A stretch of DNA of 64,000 bases from Allomuricauda sp. ARW1Y1 (GTDB taxonomy: Bacteria; Bacteroidota; Bacteroidia; Flavobacteriales; Flavobacteriaceae). Within the stretch, counting starts at the first letter, position 1; the number at the start of each line of letters is the position of its first letter. The notes under the pieces are model-generated. The model worked only from the letters and a program-made list of their open reading frames with translations. It was not told where the DNA came from and searched no databases. Both the position numbers and the translations under genes were made by a program. Location of the stretch: the NCBI RefSeq assembly GCF_013407935.1, contig NZ_JACBZU010000005.1, positions 161,098-225,097 of the forward strand, read 5' to 3'. Shown here piece after piece: positions 24,837-32,924 of the stretch.

Positions 24837-25809
24837 CGACTTGAATTTTGACAGCAGGGTCCCCTTGGAAGAATTGCGGGACACCGTAGACCAGATAAAA
24901 AAGGAACTGGCCACTATCATCGTGGGGCAAAAGGATTTTATCGAGCTTTTGATTGTATCCGTGCTTTCCGATGGCCACGCCTTAATCGAGGGTGTCCCGG
25001 GAATTGCAAAAACCGTAACGGCCAAGTTGTTTGCCAAGACCCTTAAAACGGATTTTAACCGCATCCAATTTACTCCCGACCTTATGCCCAGCGATATTTT
25101 GGGAACTTCGGTGTTCAATACCAAGACCACCGAATTTGAATTTAAAAAAGGGCCGATTTTTTCCAATATTGTATTGATCGACGAGATCAACAGAGCTCCG
25201 GCCAAAACACAGGCCGCCCTTTTTGAGACCATGGAAGAACGTCAGGCCACTGTGGATGGGACCACCTACAAAATGGGAGAGCCCTTTATGGTCCTGGCGA
25301 CCCAAAATCCCATTGAACAGGAAGGGACTTATGCCCTGCCAGAAGCGCAATTGGACCGTTTCCTATTTAAGATCAAAGTGGATTACCCCTCAGTGGAAGA
25401 GGAAATCACTATTCTGCAAAACCATCATGAACGAAAGGGGGAAAAGCCCCAAGATCAAATCAAGGCGGTGCTCACCCCCAAAAAGCTTATGGAGTTCAAA
25501 AAAAACATCCATGAAGTGGTGGTGGAGCAAAAGATATTGGATTACATCGCAAACATCATTACCAGAACAAGAAACCATCCGCATTTGTATCTAGGTGCCT
25601 CACCAAGGGCGTCCATTGCAACGCTGACGGCAGCGAAGGCCTTTGCTGCCATCGCCGGCCGTGATTTTGTGATGCCCGAAGACGTAAAAAAAGCCTTGGT
25701 ACCCGCTTTAAACCATAGGGTCATCTTGACCCCGGAACGGGAAATGGAGGGCATGACCACCGAAAATGTGGTCACCATGATCATGGAATCCGTTGAAATT
25801 CCCAGATAA
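24826..25809 (+). CDS. MoxR-type AAA+ ATPase
   Basis: MoxR-family ATPase of 327 residues from the ATG at 24826. Walker A GVPGIAKT (about 56-63), Walker B VLIDEIN (near 117-123), the sensor 1 segment ATQNPIEQEGTY (near 158) and a sensor 2 region in the C-terminal lid (about 250-300). MoxR proteins act as ATP-dependent chaperones that insert metal or activate a partner carrying a VWA domain (family knowledge); the following DUF58 gene is the expected partner. Cytoplasmic. Its start overlaps the DUF4350 gene. Confidence 0.95.
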   Translation: MENNDLNFDSRVPLEELRDTVDQIKKELATIIVGQKDFIELLIVSVLSDGHALIEGVPGIAKTVTAKLFAKTLKTDFNRIQFTPDLMPSDILGTSVFNTKTTEFEFKKGPIFSNIVLIDEINRAPAKTQAALFETMEERQATVDGTTYKMGEPFMVLATQNPIEQEGTYALPEAQLDRFLFKIKVDYPSVEEEITILQNHHERKGEKPQDQIKAVLTPKKLMEFKKNIHEVVVEQKILDYIANIITRTRNHPHLYLGASPRASIATLTAAKAFAAIAGRDFVMPEDVKKALVPALNHRVILTPEREMEGMTTENVVTMIMESVEIPR

Positions 25810-25811
25810 GC

Positions 25812-27143
25812 ATGGCTTTTCTTCGGTCGTTGTACATACACAATAGCTTCTTCTGGTATCTTGCCATGCTCTCCGCATGCTTTGTCATCTCGTTTTGGGT
25901 GCCTTTGCTTTATCCGGTTGCTTGGCTGCTGGTCTACCTTTTGCTGGCGCTGTTCTTTTTTGACCTATACTGGCTGTATAGCACAAAAAATGGCATCAAG
26001 GCGCATCGAAATCTGCCCAAGAAACTTTCCAACAGCGACGAAAACAAACTATCCATACACCTCAGTTCCCAGTTTCCCTTTAGAACCTTGGTCAGCATCA
26101 TAGACGAGTTACCTGTTCAATTTCAAAAAAGGGATTTTGAACACCATACGGATCTACAAAAAGGAGAGCCCTATCTATTTGAATATTCGCTACGGCCTGT
26201 GGAGCGTGGTGAGTATGTGTTCGGCAACCTGATTGTATTTGCATCCTCTCCCTTGCGTATCATCAAACGGAAATTTACGTTCCAAAAGGACCAGATGGTG
26301 CCCGTATACCCGTCCATCATCCAAATGCAACAATACGATTTCTTGGCCACCAGCAATCGATTGACCGAGTTCGGGCTCAAAAAAATCAGAAAAATAGGCC
26401 ATACCCAAGAGTTTGAGCAAATCAAGGAATATATCAAAGGGGACGATGTGCGGACCATCAACTGGAAGGCCACCGCCAAACGAAACCAATTGATGGTAAA
26501 CCAATACCAAGATGAGCGGTCGCAACCCATCTATTCCGTTATCGATACGGGGAGGGTGATGAAAATGCCTTTTAGGGGATTGAGCCTATTGGACTATGCT
26601 ATCAATTCTGCACTGGCCTTTTCCAATGTGGCCCTCAAACGAAACGATAAAACAGGATTGCTGACCTTTTCCAAAACCATTGAAACCTTTGTTCCCGCGG
26701 TCCAAAAAATCACCCACCTGAATACGATCATGGAAAGTCTGTACAACGTGGCTACGGATTATTCGGATTCGGATTTTGGATTGTTGTACGCGCATGTCAA
26801 ACGAAAGGTAAACCAACGAAGCCTGTTACTGTTGTACACCAATTTTGAGCACATCTCTGGGCTCAAACGCCAACTCCCCTACATTTTGGCCATGGCCAAA
26901 AAACATGTTCTGGTAGTTATTTTCTTTGAAAATACAGAATTGGAATCCCTTATTGCGGAAGATGCGGAGAATCTTCAGGCCATTTACCACAAGACCATTG
27001 CCGAAAAATTTTCCCTGGAAAAACGGTTGATGCAAAAAGAACTTCAGAAGTATGGCATCCAGACCATTCTGACCAAACCTGAGGAACTGACCGTGAACAC
27101 CATCAATAAATACTTGGAAATTAAGGCAAGGGGAATAATTTAA
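25812..27143 (+). CDS. DUF58 domain protein (VWA-like MoxR partner)
   Basis: Protein of 443 residues. Two adjacent transmembrane helices at the N-terminus (about 16-36 and 40-58), a beta-rich segment (90-160) and the DUF58 core (about 190-290) with the signature GDDVRTINWKATAKRNQLMVNQY, which is followed by a VWA-like Rossmann region (IDTGRVM, then TGLLTF). DUF58 proteins are the partners of MoxR ATPases. It begins 2 bp after moxR and closes the operon. No terminator is seen in the 78 bp to the next, convergent, gene. Confidence 0.93.
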   Translation: MAFLRSLYIHNSFFWYLAMLSACFVISFWVPLLYPVAWLLVYLLLALFFFDLYWLYSTKNGIKAHRNLPKKLSNSDENKLSIHLSSQFPFRTLVSIIDELPVQFQKRDFEHHTDLQKGEPYLFEYSLRPVERGEYVFGNLIVFASSPLRIIKRKFTFQKDQMVPVYPSIIQMQQYDFLATSNRLTEFGLKKIRKIGHTQEFEQIKEYIKGDDVRTINWKATAKRNQLMVNQYQDERSQPIYSVIDTGRVMKMPFRGLSLLDYAINSALAFSNVALKRNDKTGLLTFSKTIETFVPAVQKITHLNTIMESLYNVATDYSDSDFGLLYAHVKRKVNQRSLLLLYTNFEHISGLKRQLPYILAMAKKHVLVVIFFENTELESLIAEDAENLQAIYHKTIAEKFSLEKRLMQKELQKYGIQTILTKPEELTVNTINKYLEIKARGII

Positions 27144-27221
27144 AGAGCCATGTCCATCGCCAAGATAAAAGTTTGCTTTTGCAATGAATAGTTGCCTAGG
27201 CAATGACAAAGAAGATATCGG

Positions 27222-27698
27222 TTATTGTTTCGCGGTAAATTCGTGGTTAGAGAGGCCCAAGGTTTGCAAAGAAGGAAGTTTGCCTTCCAACAGCACAAAT
27301 TCGGATTGGGGCTGTACCCATCGTTTTTTTCTTTTCAAATCAAGCTTGGAATACCTTCCCCGTAGGCGTCTTCTATCATCCTTCTTGGCAAATAGGTCGA
27401 TGGTTACCCCAACGGTGACACCGCCCAAAATGGTAGCGGCTAGGTCATCATTGTCCCATCCATTATTTTGCTGTCCGGCATCTACGGTTTCTTTGGCCAG
27501 TCCTATCAAGGTACTTCCCGCTACCGAACCTACAAAAGTCCAGATACGGTTACCATCGGAGGCCTGTTTGGCAATTCCAGCTCCGGCCAAGCCAAAGAGG
27601 TTGCCACCCAAAAAATGGAGTGCTTTGTCCCGCTCCACTTGCCCATGGCAATGCGAGGCGAGCACAAAAAAGAGTAGTGTGGGGATTAGTGTTCTCAT
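27222..27698 (-). CDS. DUF2279/YfiM-like periplasmic protein
   Basis: Protein of 158 residues with a signal peptide (MRTLIPTLLFFVLASHCHGQ). The region VERDKALHFLGGNLFGLAGAG resembles the DKxLHF start of DUF2279/YfiM-type proteins, with two or three short glycine-rich hydrophobic helices (about 30-45, 55-68 and 87-100) and a basic tail (108-130). Function unknown. Convergent with the DUF58 gene; a palindrome TTGCCTAGGCAA lies at 27191-27202 in the gap. Identification is moderate, existence of the gene is likely from signal peptide and codon pattern. Confidence 0.72.
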   Translation of the reverse strand: MRTLIPTLLFFVLASHCHGQVERDKALHFLGGNLFGLAGAGIAKQASDGNRIWTFVGSVAGSTLIGLAKETVDAGQQNNGWDNDDLAATILGGVTVGVTIDLFAKKDDRRRLRGRYSKLDLKRKKRWVQPQSEFVLLEGKLPSLQTLGLSNHEFTAKQ

Positions 27699-27748
27699 TG
27701 CGCTGGGCTAAATATATCAAAAGTTTCCGAAACTTTTTGCCCAAGCCA

Positions 27749-28690
27749 TCAATTGCCGCATATTTCGGCTTTGGCCTTACGGTATTCATCCAAAAGTTCC
27801 GCGACAATATCCGCCGCAGGGGTAATGTGATGTATCAAACCGGATACCTGGCCAATTTCAAGTTCACCCTCTTCCATATCCCCTTCGAACATACCTTTTT
27901 TGGCGCGGGCCCTACCCAACAAAGCTTTTAGCTCTTCGGTAGTGGCGCCTTTGGCGTAAGCGGATTGGACATCATTATAAAACTTGTTCTTGAGCAAACG
28001 TACCGGGGCAAGCTCTTTCAAGGTCAATTGGGTTTCCCCTTCTTGGGCATCTACCACGCGTTGTTTAAAAAGAGGGTGCGAAGAGGCTTCGGGCGATGCC
28101 ACAAAACGACTCCCTACCTGGACACCATCGGCACCCAAGATCATTGCCGCCAACATAGCGCGTCCCGTGGCAATACCCCCAGCAGCGATGAGGGGAATGT
28201 TTATTTTTTCTTTTACGGAAGGAATCAGTACCATGGTCGTGGTTTCGTCGCGCCCATTGTGCCCACCGGCTTCGAAACCTTCGGCCACAATGGCATCCAC
28301 ACCCGCTTCTTGTGCTTTGAGGGCAAACTTTACACTACTCACCACATGCACCACGGTAATACCCTTCTCCTGCAGAAATGAGGTCCATGTTTTCGGGTTT
28401 CCGGCGGAAGTAAATACAATCTTCACCTCATGCTTTACAATAATGTCCATCAACTTTTCGATGTCCGGGTAGAGCATGGGCACGTTCACCCCAAAAGGCT
28501 TGTCGGTTGCCTTTTTACATTTGATAATGTGCTCTTCCAACACTTCGGGATACATACTTCCTGCGCCCAAAAGCCCAAGTCCTCCGGCATTGGACACTGC
28601 AGAGGCCAAACGCCAACCGCTGGCCCAAACCATTCCTGCTTGGATGATGGGATATTCGATTCCGAAAAGTTCTGTGATTTTGTTGTGCAT
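27749..28690 (-). CDS. Nitronate monooxygenase family FMN enzyme
   Basis: FMN-dependent TIM-barrel protein of 313 residues in the nitronate monooxygenase / 2-nitropropane dioxygenase family. Characteristic segments are IEYPIIQAGMVWASG, SNAGGLGLLGAG, EGFEAGGHNGR (catalytic His region near 145) and AAGGIATGRAMLAAMILGADGVQVGSRF (FMN phosphate binding near 170-195). It oxidises toxic alkyl nitronates such as 3-nitropropionate; related members are enoyl reductases (FabK), so the substrate is not certain. Single gene, 54 bp downstream of mnmA on the same strand. Confidence 0.92.
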   Translation of the reverse strand: MHNKITELFGIEYPIIQAGMVWASGWRLASAVSNAGGLGLLGAGSMYPEVLEEHIIKCKKATDKPFGVNVPMLYPDIEKLMDIIVKHEVKIVFTSAGNPKTWTSFLQEKGITVVHVVSSVKFALKAQEAGVDAIVAEGFEAGGHNGRDETTTMVLIPSVKEKINIPLIAAGGIATGRAMLAAMILGADGVQVGSRFVASPEASSHPLFKQRVVDAQEGETQLTLKELAPVRLLKNKFYNDVQSAYAKGATTEELKALLGRARAKKGMFEGDMEEGELEIGQVSGLIHHITPAADIVAELLDEYRKAKAEICGN

Positions 28691-28744
28691 GAAAACGGTT
28701 CTTCAAGTTTTCAGCAAAATAATCAAATTTAAGCAGTATTGCCC

Positions 28745-29935
28745 TTAGGAAATTACCCCGGACCCTATCAGCTCATCCTCCACATACCACGCAGCAAACT
28801 GACCTTCGGTAATGGCAGATTGTTTTTCCTTGAAATCGACAAACAAGCCATTCTCTACTTTGTAGAGCGTTGCGGACTGGAGCGGCTGACGATACCTGAT
28901 GCGGGCCATCACCTCCATTTTGCCATCTACATCGAGGGCCAAATCGGGGCGTACCCAATGCAGCTCATCCTCTTTAATGAACAAGGTATTCCTGAGCAAA
29001 CCCGGATGTGATTTGCCTTGCCCTGTGTAAATAATATTTTTGTCCACATCGGTATCGATTACGAATAACGGCTCCTTTGTTCCCCCCACATTCAGGCCTT
29101 TGCGTTGGCCAATGGTAAAGTAATGTGCGCCTTGATGCTCTCCCACGACCTTTCCATCCGTTTCTGCGTAAACGGGTTTCTCGGCTTGGAACAACAATCG
29201 TTCCCTTTCGTTTTGGAACTTGGGCACTGCAGTGGCAAATTGATGGGCATCACTGGGTACCTCAACAATGACTCCTTTTTTGGGCCTTAATTTTTGTTGA
29301 AGGAATTCGGGCAAATGCACCTTTCCGATAAAACACAATCCTTGCGAATCTTTTTTATCGGCCGTAATCAAATTATTTGCTGCAGCAATCTTTCTTACTT
29401 CAGGCTTCAAGAGTTCCCCGATAGGAAACAAGGTCTTGGAGAGCTGTTCTTGGGAAAGTTGGCATAGGAAATAGGATTGATCCTTATTGGGGTCTTTTCC
29501 GGACAAGAGCTGATATGTTTCGGTTCCATCGGCATTTTGAATGGTCCCTTTTCTACAATAATGTCCGGTCGCGACATAATCAGCCCCCAATTGCAGGGCA
29601 ATTTTTAAGAAGACATCAAACTTGATTTCGCGATTGCATAGCACATCGGGATTAGGCGTTCGTCCCCTTTCGTATTCGTTAAACATATAATCCACAATAC
29701 GCTCCTTATATTCCACGCTCAAATCAACGGTTTGAAAAGGGATAACCAACTTTTCCGCTACGATCAACGCATCGTTGCTATCCTCCAACCAAGGGCATTC
29801 CTCGGAAATGGTCACGGAATCATCATGCCAATTCTTCATGAATAGCCCGATGACTTCGTATCCCTGCTCTTTGAGCAAATAGGCGGCCACACTGGAATCA
29901 ACTCCTCCCGAAAGTCCTACAACAACCTTTTTCAT
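28745..29935 (-). CDS. mnmA: tRNA 2-thiouridine(34) synthase
   Basis: Thiolates U34 of tRNA-Lys, -Glu and -Gln. 396 residues from the ATG at 29935. The PP-loop SGGVDSS is at 9-15, the catalytic Cys100 in [12 protein letters not shown] and Cys201 in [10 protein letters not shown], the pair that activates and transfers sulfur. The C-terminal beta domains that grip the tRNA are present. A perfect -7 box TATTTTTG lies at 29954-29961, giving a short leader. Confidence 0.96.
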   Translation of the reverse strand: MKKVVVGLSGGVDSSVAAYLLKEQGYEVIGLFMKNWHDDSVTISEECPWLEDSNDALIVAEKLVIPFQTVDLSVEYKERIVDYMFNEYERGRTPNPDVLCNREIKFDVFLKIALQLGADYVATGHYCRKGTIQNADGTETYQLLSGKDPNKDQSYFLCQLSQEQLSKTLFPIGELLKPEVRKIAAANNLITADKKDSQGLCFIGKVHLPEFLQQKLRPKKGVIVEVPSDAHQFATAVPKFQNERERLLFQAEKPVYAETDGKVVGEHQGAHYFTIGQRKGLNVGGTKEPLFVIDTDVDKNIIYTGQGKSHPGLLRNTLFIKEDELHWVRPDLALDVDGKMEVMARIRYRQPLQSATLYKVENGLFVDFKEKQSAITEGQFAAWYVEDELIGSGVIS

Positions 29936-29953
29936 CAACTTGGTTTAAGGCTA

Positions 29954-29961
29954 CAAAAATA
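29954..29961 (-). promoter_or_regulatory. -7 box of mnmA
   Basis: TATTTTTG on the minus strand, perfect TAnnTTTG match, 18 bp from the ATG. No clear -33 element. Confidence 0.45.
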
Positions 29962-30044
29962 CAAATTGATGCTTATATAATATGATAAGGATGTCTTAAA
30001 CCAAAAGTGTCCTAATGGTCTATCAAACGTTAATAAATCTATAT

Positions 30045-30109
30045 TTTGTTAAATTTTTAATCAAAAATGTTAAACACTATTGTTGTTGGATTGTTTAATT
30101 ATAGATTTA
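30045..30109 (+). promoter_or_regulatory. Promoter region of the FAS1 lipoprotein with GTTAA pair
   Basis: A TTG at 30080-30082 and TAGATTTA at 30102-30109 are 19 bp apart, close to the Bacteroidota promoter consensus. Upstream, GTTAA occurs at 30048 and 30069, 21 bp apart, the same spacing as the LytTR-like repeats elsewhere in the window. The region is very AT-rich, so the repeat may be chance. Confidence 0.35.
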
Positions 30110-30137
30110 AATAGTTAAACAAACATCTATAGACAAC

Positions 30138-32018
30138 ATGAAAACTTTAAAACAATTATCCCGACTTACGTTATTATTACTGTTCATTGGGTTCACCTCG
30201 TGCTCTGATGACGACAACGGACCCACTCCACCAGAGGAGACAGGTGACAACATTGTAGAAGCGGCACAGGCCACTTCAGAATTGAGTTCCCTTGTGGCCG
30301 CCCTTCAAAAAGCGGACGAAAGTGCGAACAATGATTTGATAACCGCCCTAAGTGGAGAAGGACCTTTTACCGTATTTGCCCCCACCAATCAAGCCTTTAC
30401 CGATTTATTGGCACAATTGGACGGCTATGATTCCTTGGATGACTTTAACTCACAACAGTTGCAAGACTTGCTTGCCGTTATCTTGACCTATCATGTGGTG
30501 GCCGATGCCTCCGTACTATCTACCGATTTAAGCGATGGACAGACCATTACTACCCTACAAGGTTCTACTGTTCAAGTGTCTACACAAGGGGGAGTTTTCA
30601 TTCAAGATGCTACCGACACTCCTGCGGAAGTGACCACTGCGGATATTGAGGTATCCAACGGAGTTGTACATATTATAGATAAAGTATTATTGCCACAAGC
30701 CGTTTTGGACGCTTTGGCCGACGTTATTTTGGTTCCAATCACCGATTTGGCCATTGGAAACGAAAACCTAGAAAATTTGGTTGCTGCTTTGACTGCTGCC
30801 AATGGTGACCTTCCTTCCGTATTAAGAGGTGATGGACCCTTTACCGTATTGGCCCCAACCGATGAAGCCTTTGAAAACTTCCTTGACGGAGCTGCCCTAG
30901 GAGATATTCCAGTGGATGTCTTGACCAATGTACTACTTAACCACGTGATCAGTGGTGAGGTAACTTCCACTGACTTGACCACACTTGGCTCTGGCTACAC
31001 CAGTACAATGGCAACTGGAGCAGGAGACCAAATGGTTAGCCTATTCTTCGATACGTCCGACGGTGTGACCTTTAACGGAGTATCCTCCGTAGTGACACCA
31101 GACGTTAAAGCCTTGAACGGTATTGTTCACGTAGTGGATGCCGTAATCGACATACCAAATATTGTTGACCATGCGGTTGCCAATCCAGGACTTACCTCTT
31201 TGGTAGGCGCATTGACCGATGGCGGAAACACCACGTTCACGGACTTGCTATCCAACGAAGAAGAGCTATTTACCGTGTTCGCCCCTGGAAACGATGCCTT
31301 CAGTGCATTTACCAATCCAAATTCCAATGATTTAAATGCTATCTTGTCCAATCACGTAGTTGTTGGAGCCGCTGCATTCTCCGCTGATTTGACTAATTCT
31401 TATGTGAACACAGCTGCCGAATTTGCTGCTGATGAGAATTTAAGCTTATATATCAATACCGATGATGGTGTGACACTGAACGGAATAAGCAACGTCGTGA
31501 CTGCCGATATCGTTGCCAGCAACGGAGTAATCCATACCGTTGATGCTGTAATCGATTTGCCAACCGTAGTCACCTTTGCGGTTGCCGACCCAACATTTGA
31601 CTCCCTACAGGCTGCGTTGACCGCTGAAGGACAGCCTGACTTTGTGACCACCTTGTCCGGTGCAGGACCATTTACTGTATTTGCTCCTACCAACGACGCT
31701 TTCCAAGCCCTATTGGATAGCAACGATATGTGGAATGGATTGGCAGATATCGATGGTGGCTTGTTGACCAGCGTATTGCAACACCACGTAGTATCGGGTG
31801 CCAATGTACGTTCTGGAGACTTGTCCGATGGTGCGACAGCAACCACTTTGGAAGGTGACGACATCACCATCAACTTGCCAGGAACCGGTGATAACATTGC
31901 CGATATTACCGACGGAGCCGGAAACACAGGCATCGGTATTATAGCTGTGGATGTACAAGCCAGCAATGGTGTCATCCATGCCGTGAACACCGTATTGATT
32001 CCCGATACAATGAACTAA
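30138..32018 (+). CDS. Lipoprotein with four fasciclin (FAS1) domains
   Basis: Surface or periplasmic lipoprotein of 626 residues. The signal peptide ends in lipobox FTSC followed by the Asp-rich stretch DDDNG, which fits a lipoprotein export signal of Bacteroidota and suggests surface exposure. Four FAS1 domains follow at about 40-178, 195-335, 340-475 and 480-622; each carries the H1 motif (FTVFAPTNQAF, FTVLAPTDEAF, FTVFAPGNDAF, FTVFAPTNDAF) and the H2 motif (VVHIIDKVLLP-type). FAS1 domains mediate adhesion to cells, matrix or polysaccharide. It ends at a strong terminator and appears monocistronic, with a 200-bp AT-rich upstream region. Confidence 0.93.
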   Translation: MKTLKQLSRLTLLLLFIGFTSCSDDDNGPTPPEETGDNIVEAAQATSELSSLVAALQKADESANNDLITALSGEGPFTVFAPTNQAFTDLLAQLDGYDSLDDFNSQQLQDLLAVILTYHVVADASVLSTDLSDGQTITTLQGSTVQVSTQGGVFIQDATDTPAEVTTADIEVSNGVVHIIDKVLLPQAVLDALADVILVPITDLAIGNENLENLVAALTAANGDLPSVLRGDGPFTVLAPTDEAFENFLDGAALGDIPVDVLTNVLLNHVISGEVTSTDLTTLGSGYTSTMATGAGDQMVSLFFDTSDGVTFNGVSSVVTPDVKALNGIVHVVDAVIDIPNIVDHAVANPGLTSLVGALTDGGNTTFTDLLSNEEELFTVFAPGNDAFSAFTNPNSNDLNAILSNHVVVGAAAFSADLTNSYVNTAAEFAADENLSLYINTDDGVTLNGISNVVTADIVASNGVIHTVDAVIDLPTVVTFAVADPTFDSLQAALTAEGQPDFVTTLSGAGPFTVFAPTNDAFQALLDSNDMWNGLADIDGGLLTSVLQHHVVSGANVRSGDLSDGATATTLEGDDITINLPGTGDNIADITDGAGNTGIGIIAVDVQASNGVIHAVNTVLIPDTMN

Positions 32019-32046
32019 TTAAAATTGAATCATAGATAGTGCCAAA

Positions 32047-32079
32047 AGCCCCCTCAATTTGTTTTGAGGGGGCTTTTTA
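32047..32079 (+). terminator. Terminator of the FAS1 gene
   Basis: An 11-bp stem AGCCCCCTCAA / TTGAGGGGGCT (32047-32057 with 32064-32074) followed by T residues. Confidence 0.92.
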
Positions 32080-32228
32080 TCGAATGGATATTACCGTTCG
32101 TCGATGACACATCAACTAGGGAATGGTTACCCACAAAAAGGAGCCGTTTTACAACTTTTAATTTTTTGGGTGCAGGTTATGCCGCATCTTTGGAGTCCCA
32201 AATCTTTCCAAACTAAACCTGTAAATGG

Positions 32229-32268
32229 AAACTCCCCCAAGACCTTCTTGAGGGAGTTTTTTTATGTA
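32229..32268 (+). terminator. Second terminator-like hairpin without an upstream gene
   Basis: Stem AAACTCCCCCAAGA with TCTTGAGGGAGTTT (one mismatch) followed by seven T residues on the plus strand. The 150 bp between this and the FAS1 terminator hold no convincing gene, so what it terminates is unclear: a small RNA, read-through, or, on the other strand, the DUF6515 gene. Confidence 0.7.
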
Positions 32269-32293
32269 GTAATGTGTAGTATATGAATTTGCT

Positions 32294-32842
32294 TTACTCC
32301 TGAGGCTCTTCTTCCAACACCTCGATAATCTCATACCCGTTTTCCACTTCTTTGTAGACCGCTTGGTTCAGTTCGTGCATGGTCACTCCATCAAAGTCGA
32401 TTTCCTCGGCATCTTCTGGCAGTTCGTTTACCACGGCACCAACCGGAGGGGCAGCCACTTCGTACTCACCTTGCTTTTCCATATAAAATACACCGTCTGC
32501 GTACTGATAAGGAACGCCTCGAACAACGATACGGACGGCAGCTATGGGCAATGCCCTTAAACGGAGTCCTCTGGCTGGAAAGGCACGAACATATACTCCC
32601 CGTCGTTTCACAAAATACATTCCGCCCACGGGATAGTAGGTCACATTTCGGAATACCAAAGGTCTGGTGTTTGCAGGCAGGCGTCTAAGCGTCCTTCGGA
32701 CCACACGTCGGTTATGGCGACGTACTTTTCTTCTTACGGTTCGCCTTTCTTCAGGGGTTCGCCTTACTTGGGCCTCTACATAATCGGTAGTTCCCAAAGC
32801 GAGGAACGCAAATAGCAAAAGAGCCAATCTCATATTTTTCAT
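32294..32842 (-). CDS. DUF6515 family secreted protein
   Basis: Protein of 182 residues with a signal peptide (to about residue 24, VEAQ), a strikingly basic Arg-rich region (26-57: RRTPEERRTVRRKVRRHNRR and on), then the DUF6515 core with repeated short units YYPVGGMYFVKRRGVYVRA and YQYADGVFYMEKQGEYEVA, and an acidic tail. The repeated unit resembles the GxYYxxxxGxYxV pattern of the family. Function unknown; export and charge suggest an envelope-bound protein. Met1 and Met4 are both possible starts. Confidence 0.8.
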   Translation of the reverse strand: MKNMRLALLLFAFLALGTTDYVEAQVRRTPEERRTVRRKVRRHNRRVVRRTLRRLPANTRPLVFRNVTYYPVGGMYFVKRRGVYVRAFPARGLRLRALPIAAVRIVVRGVPYQYADGVFYMEKQGEYEVAAPPVGAVVNELPEDAEEIDFDGVTMHELNQAVYKEVENGYEIIEVLEEEPQE

Positions 32843-32924
32843 AGTATTGAATTAATGGTTAACCCCACTTTGACATCGTTTGATGCCAAAGGTTTAATCG
32901 GGTTACCTAAAATTCAACAGAAAA

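Noticed and set aside
27191..27202. Palindrome TTGCCTAGGCAA
   Set aside because: It lies between two convergent gene ends, without T-run or nearby promoter; too little to call an operator or terminator.
30138..32018. DNA-level tandem repeats in the FAS1 gene
   Set aside because: The repeats are four diverged protein domains, not near-identical DNA units.
32104..32286. Open frame of 60 codons between two terminators
   Set aside because: It reads through the second terminator hairpin, has no recognisable motif and no promoter box in place; a small RNA is the better idea.
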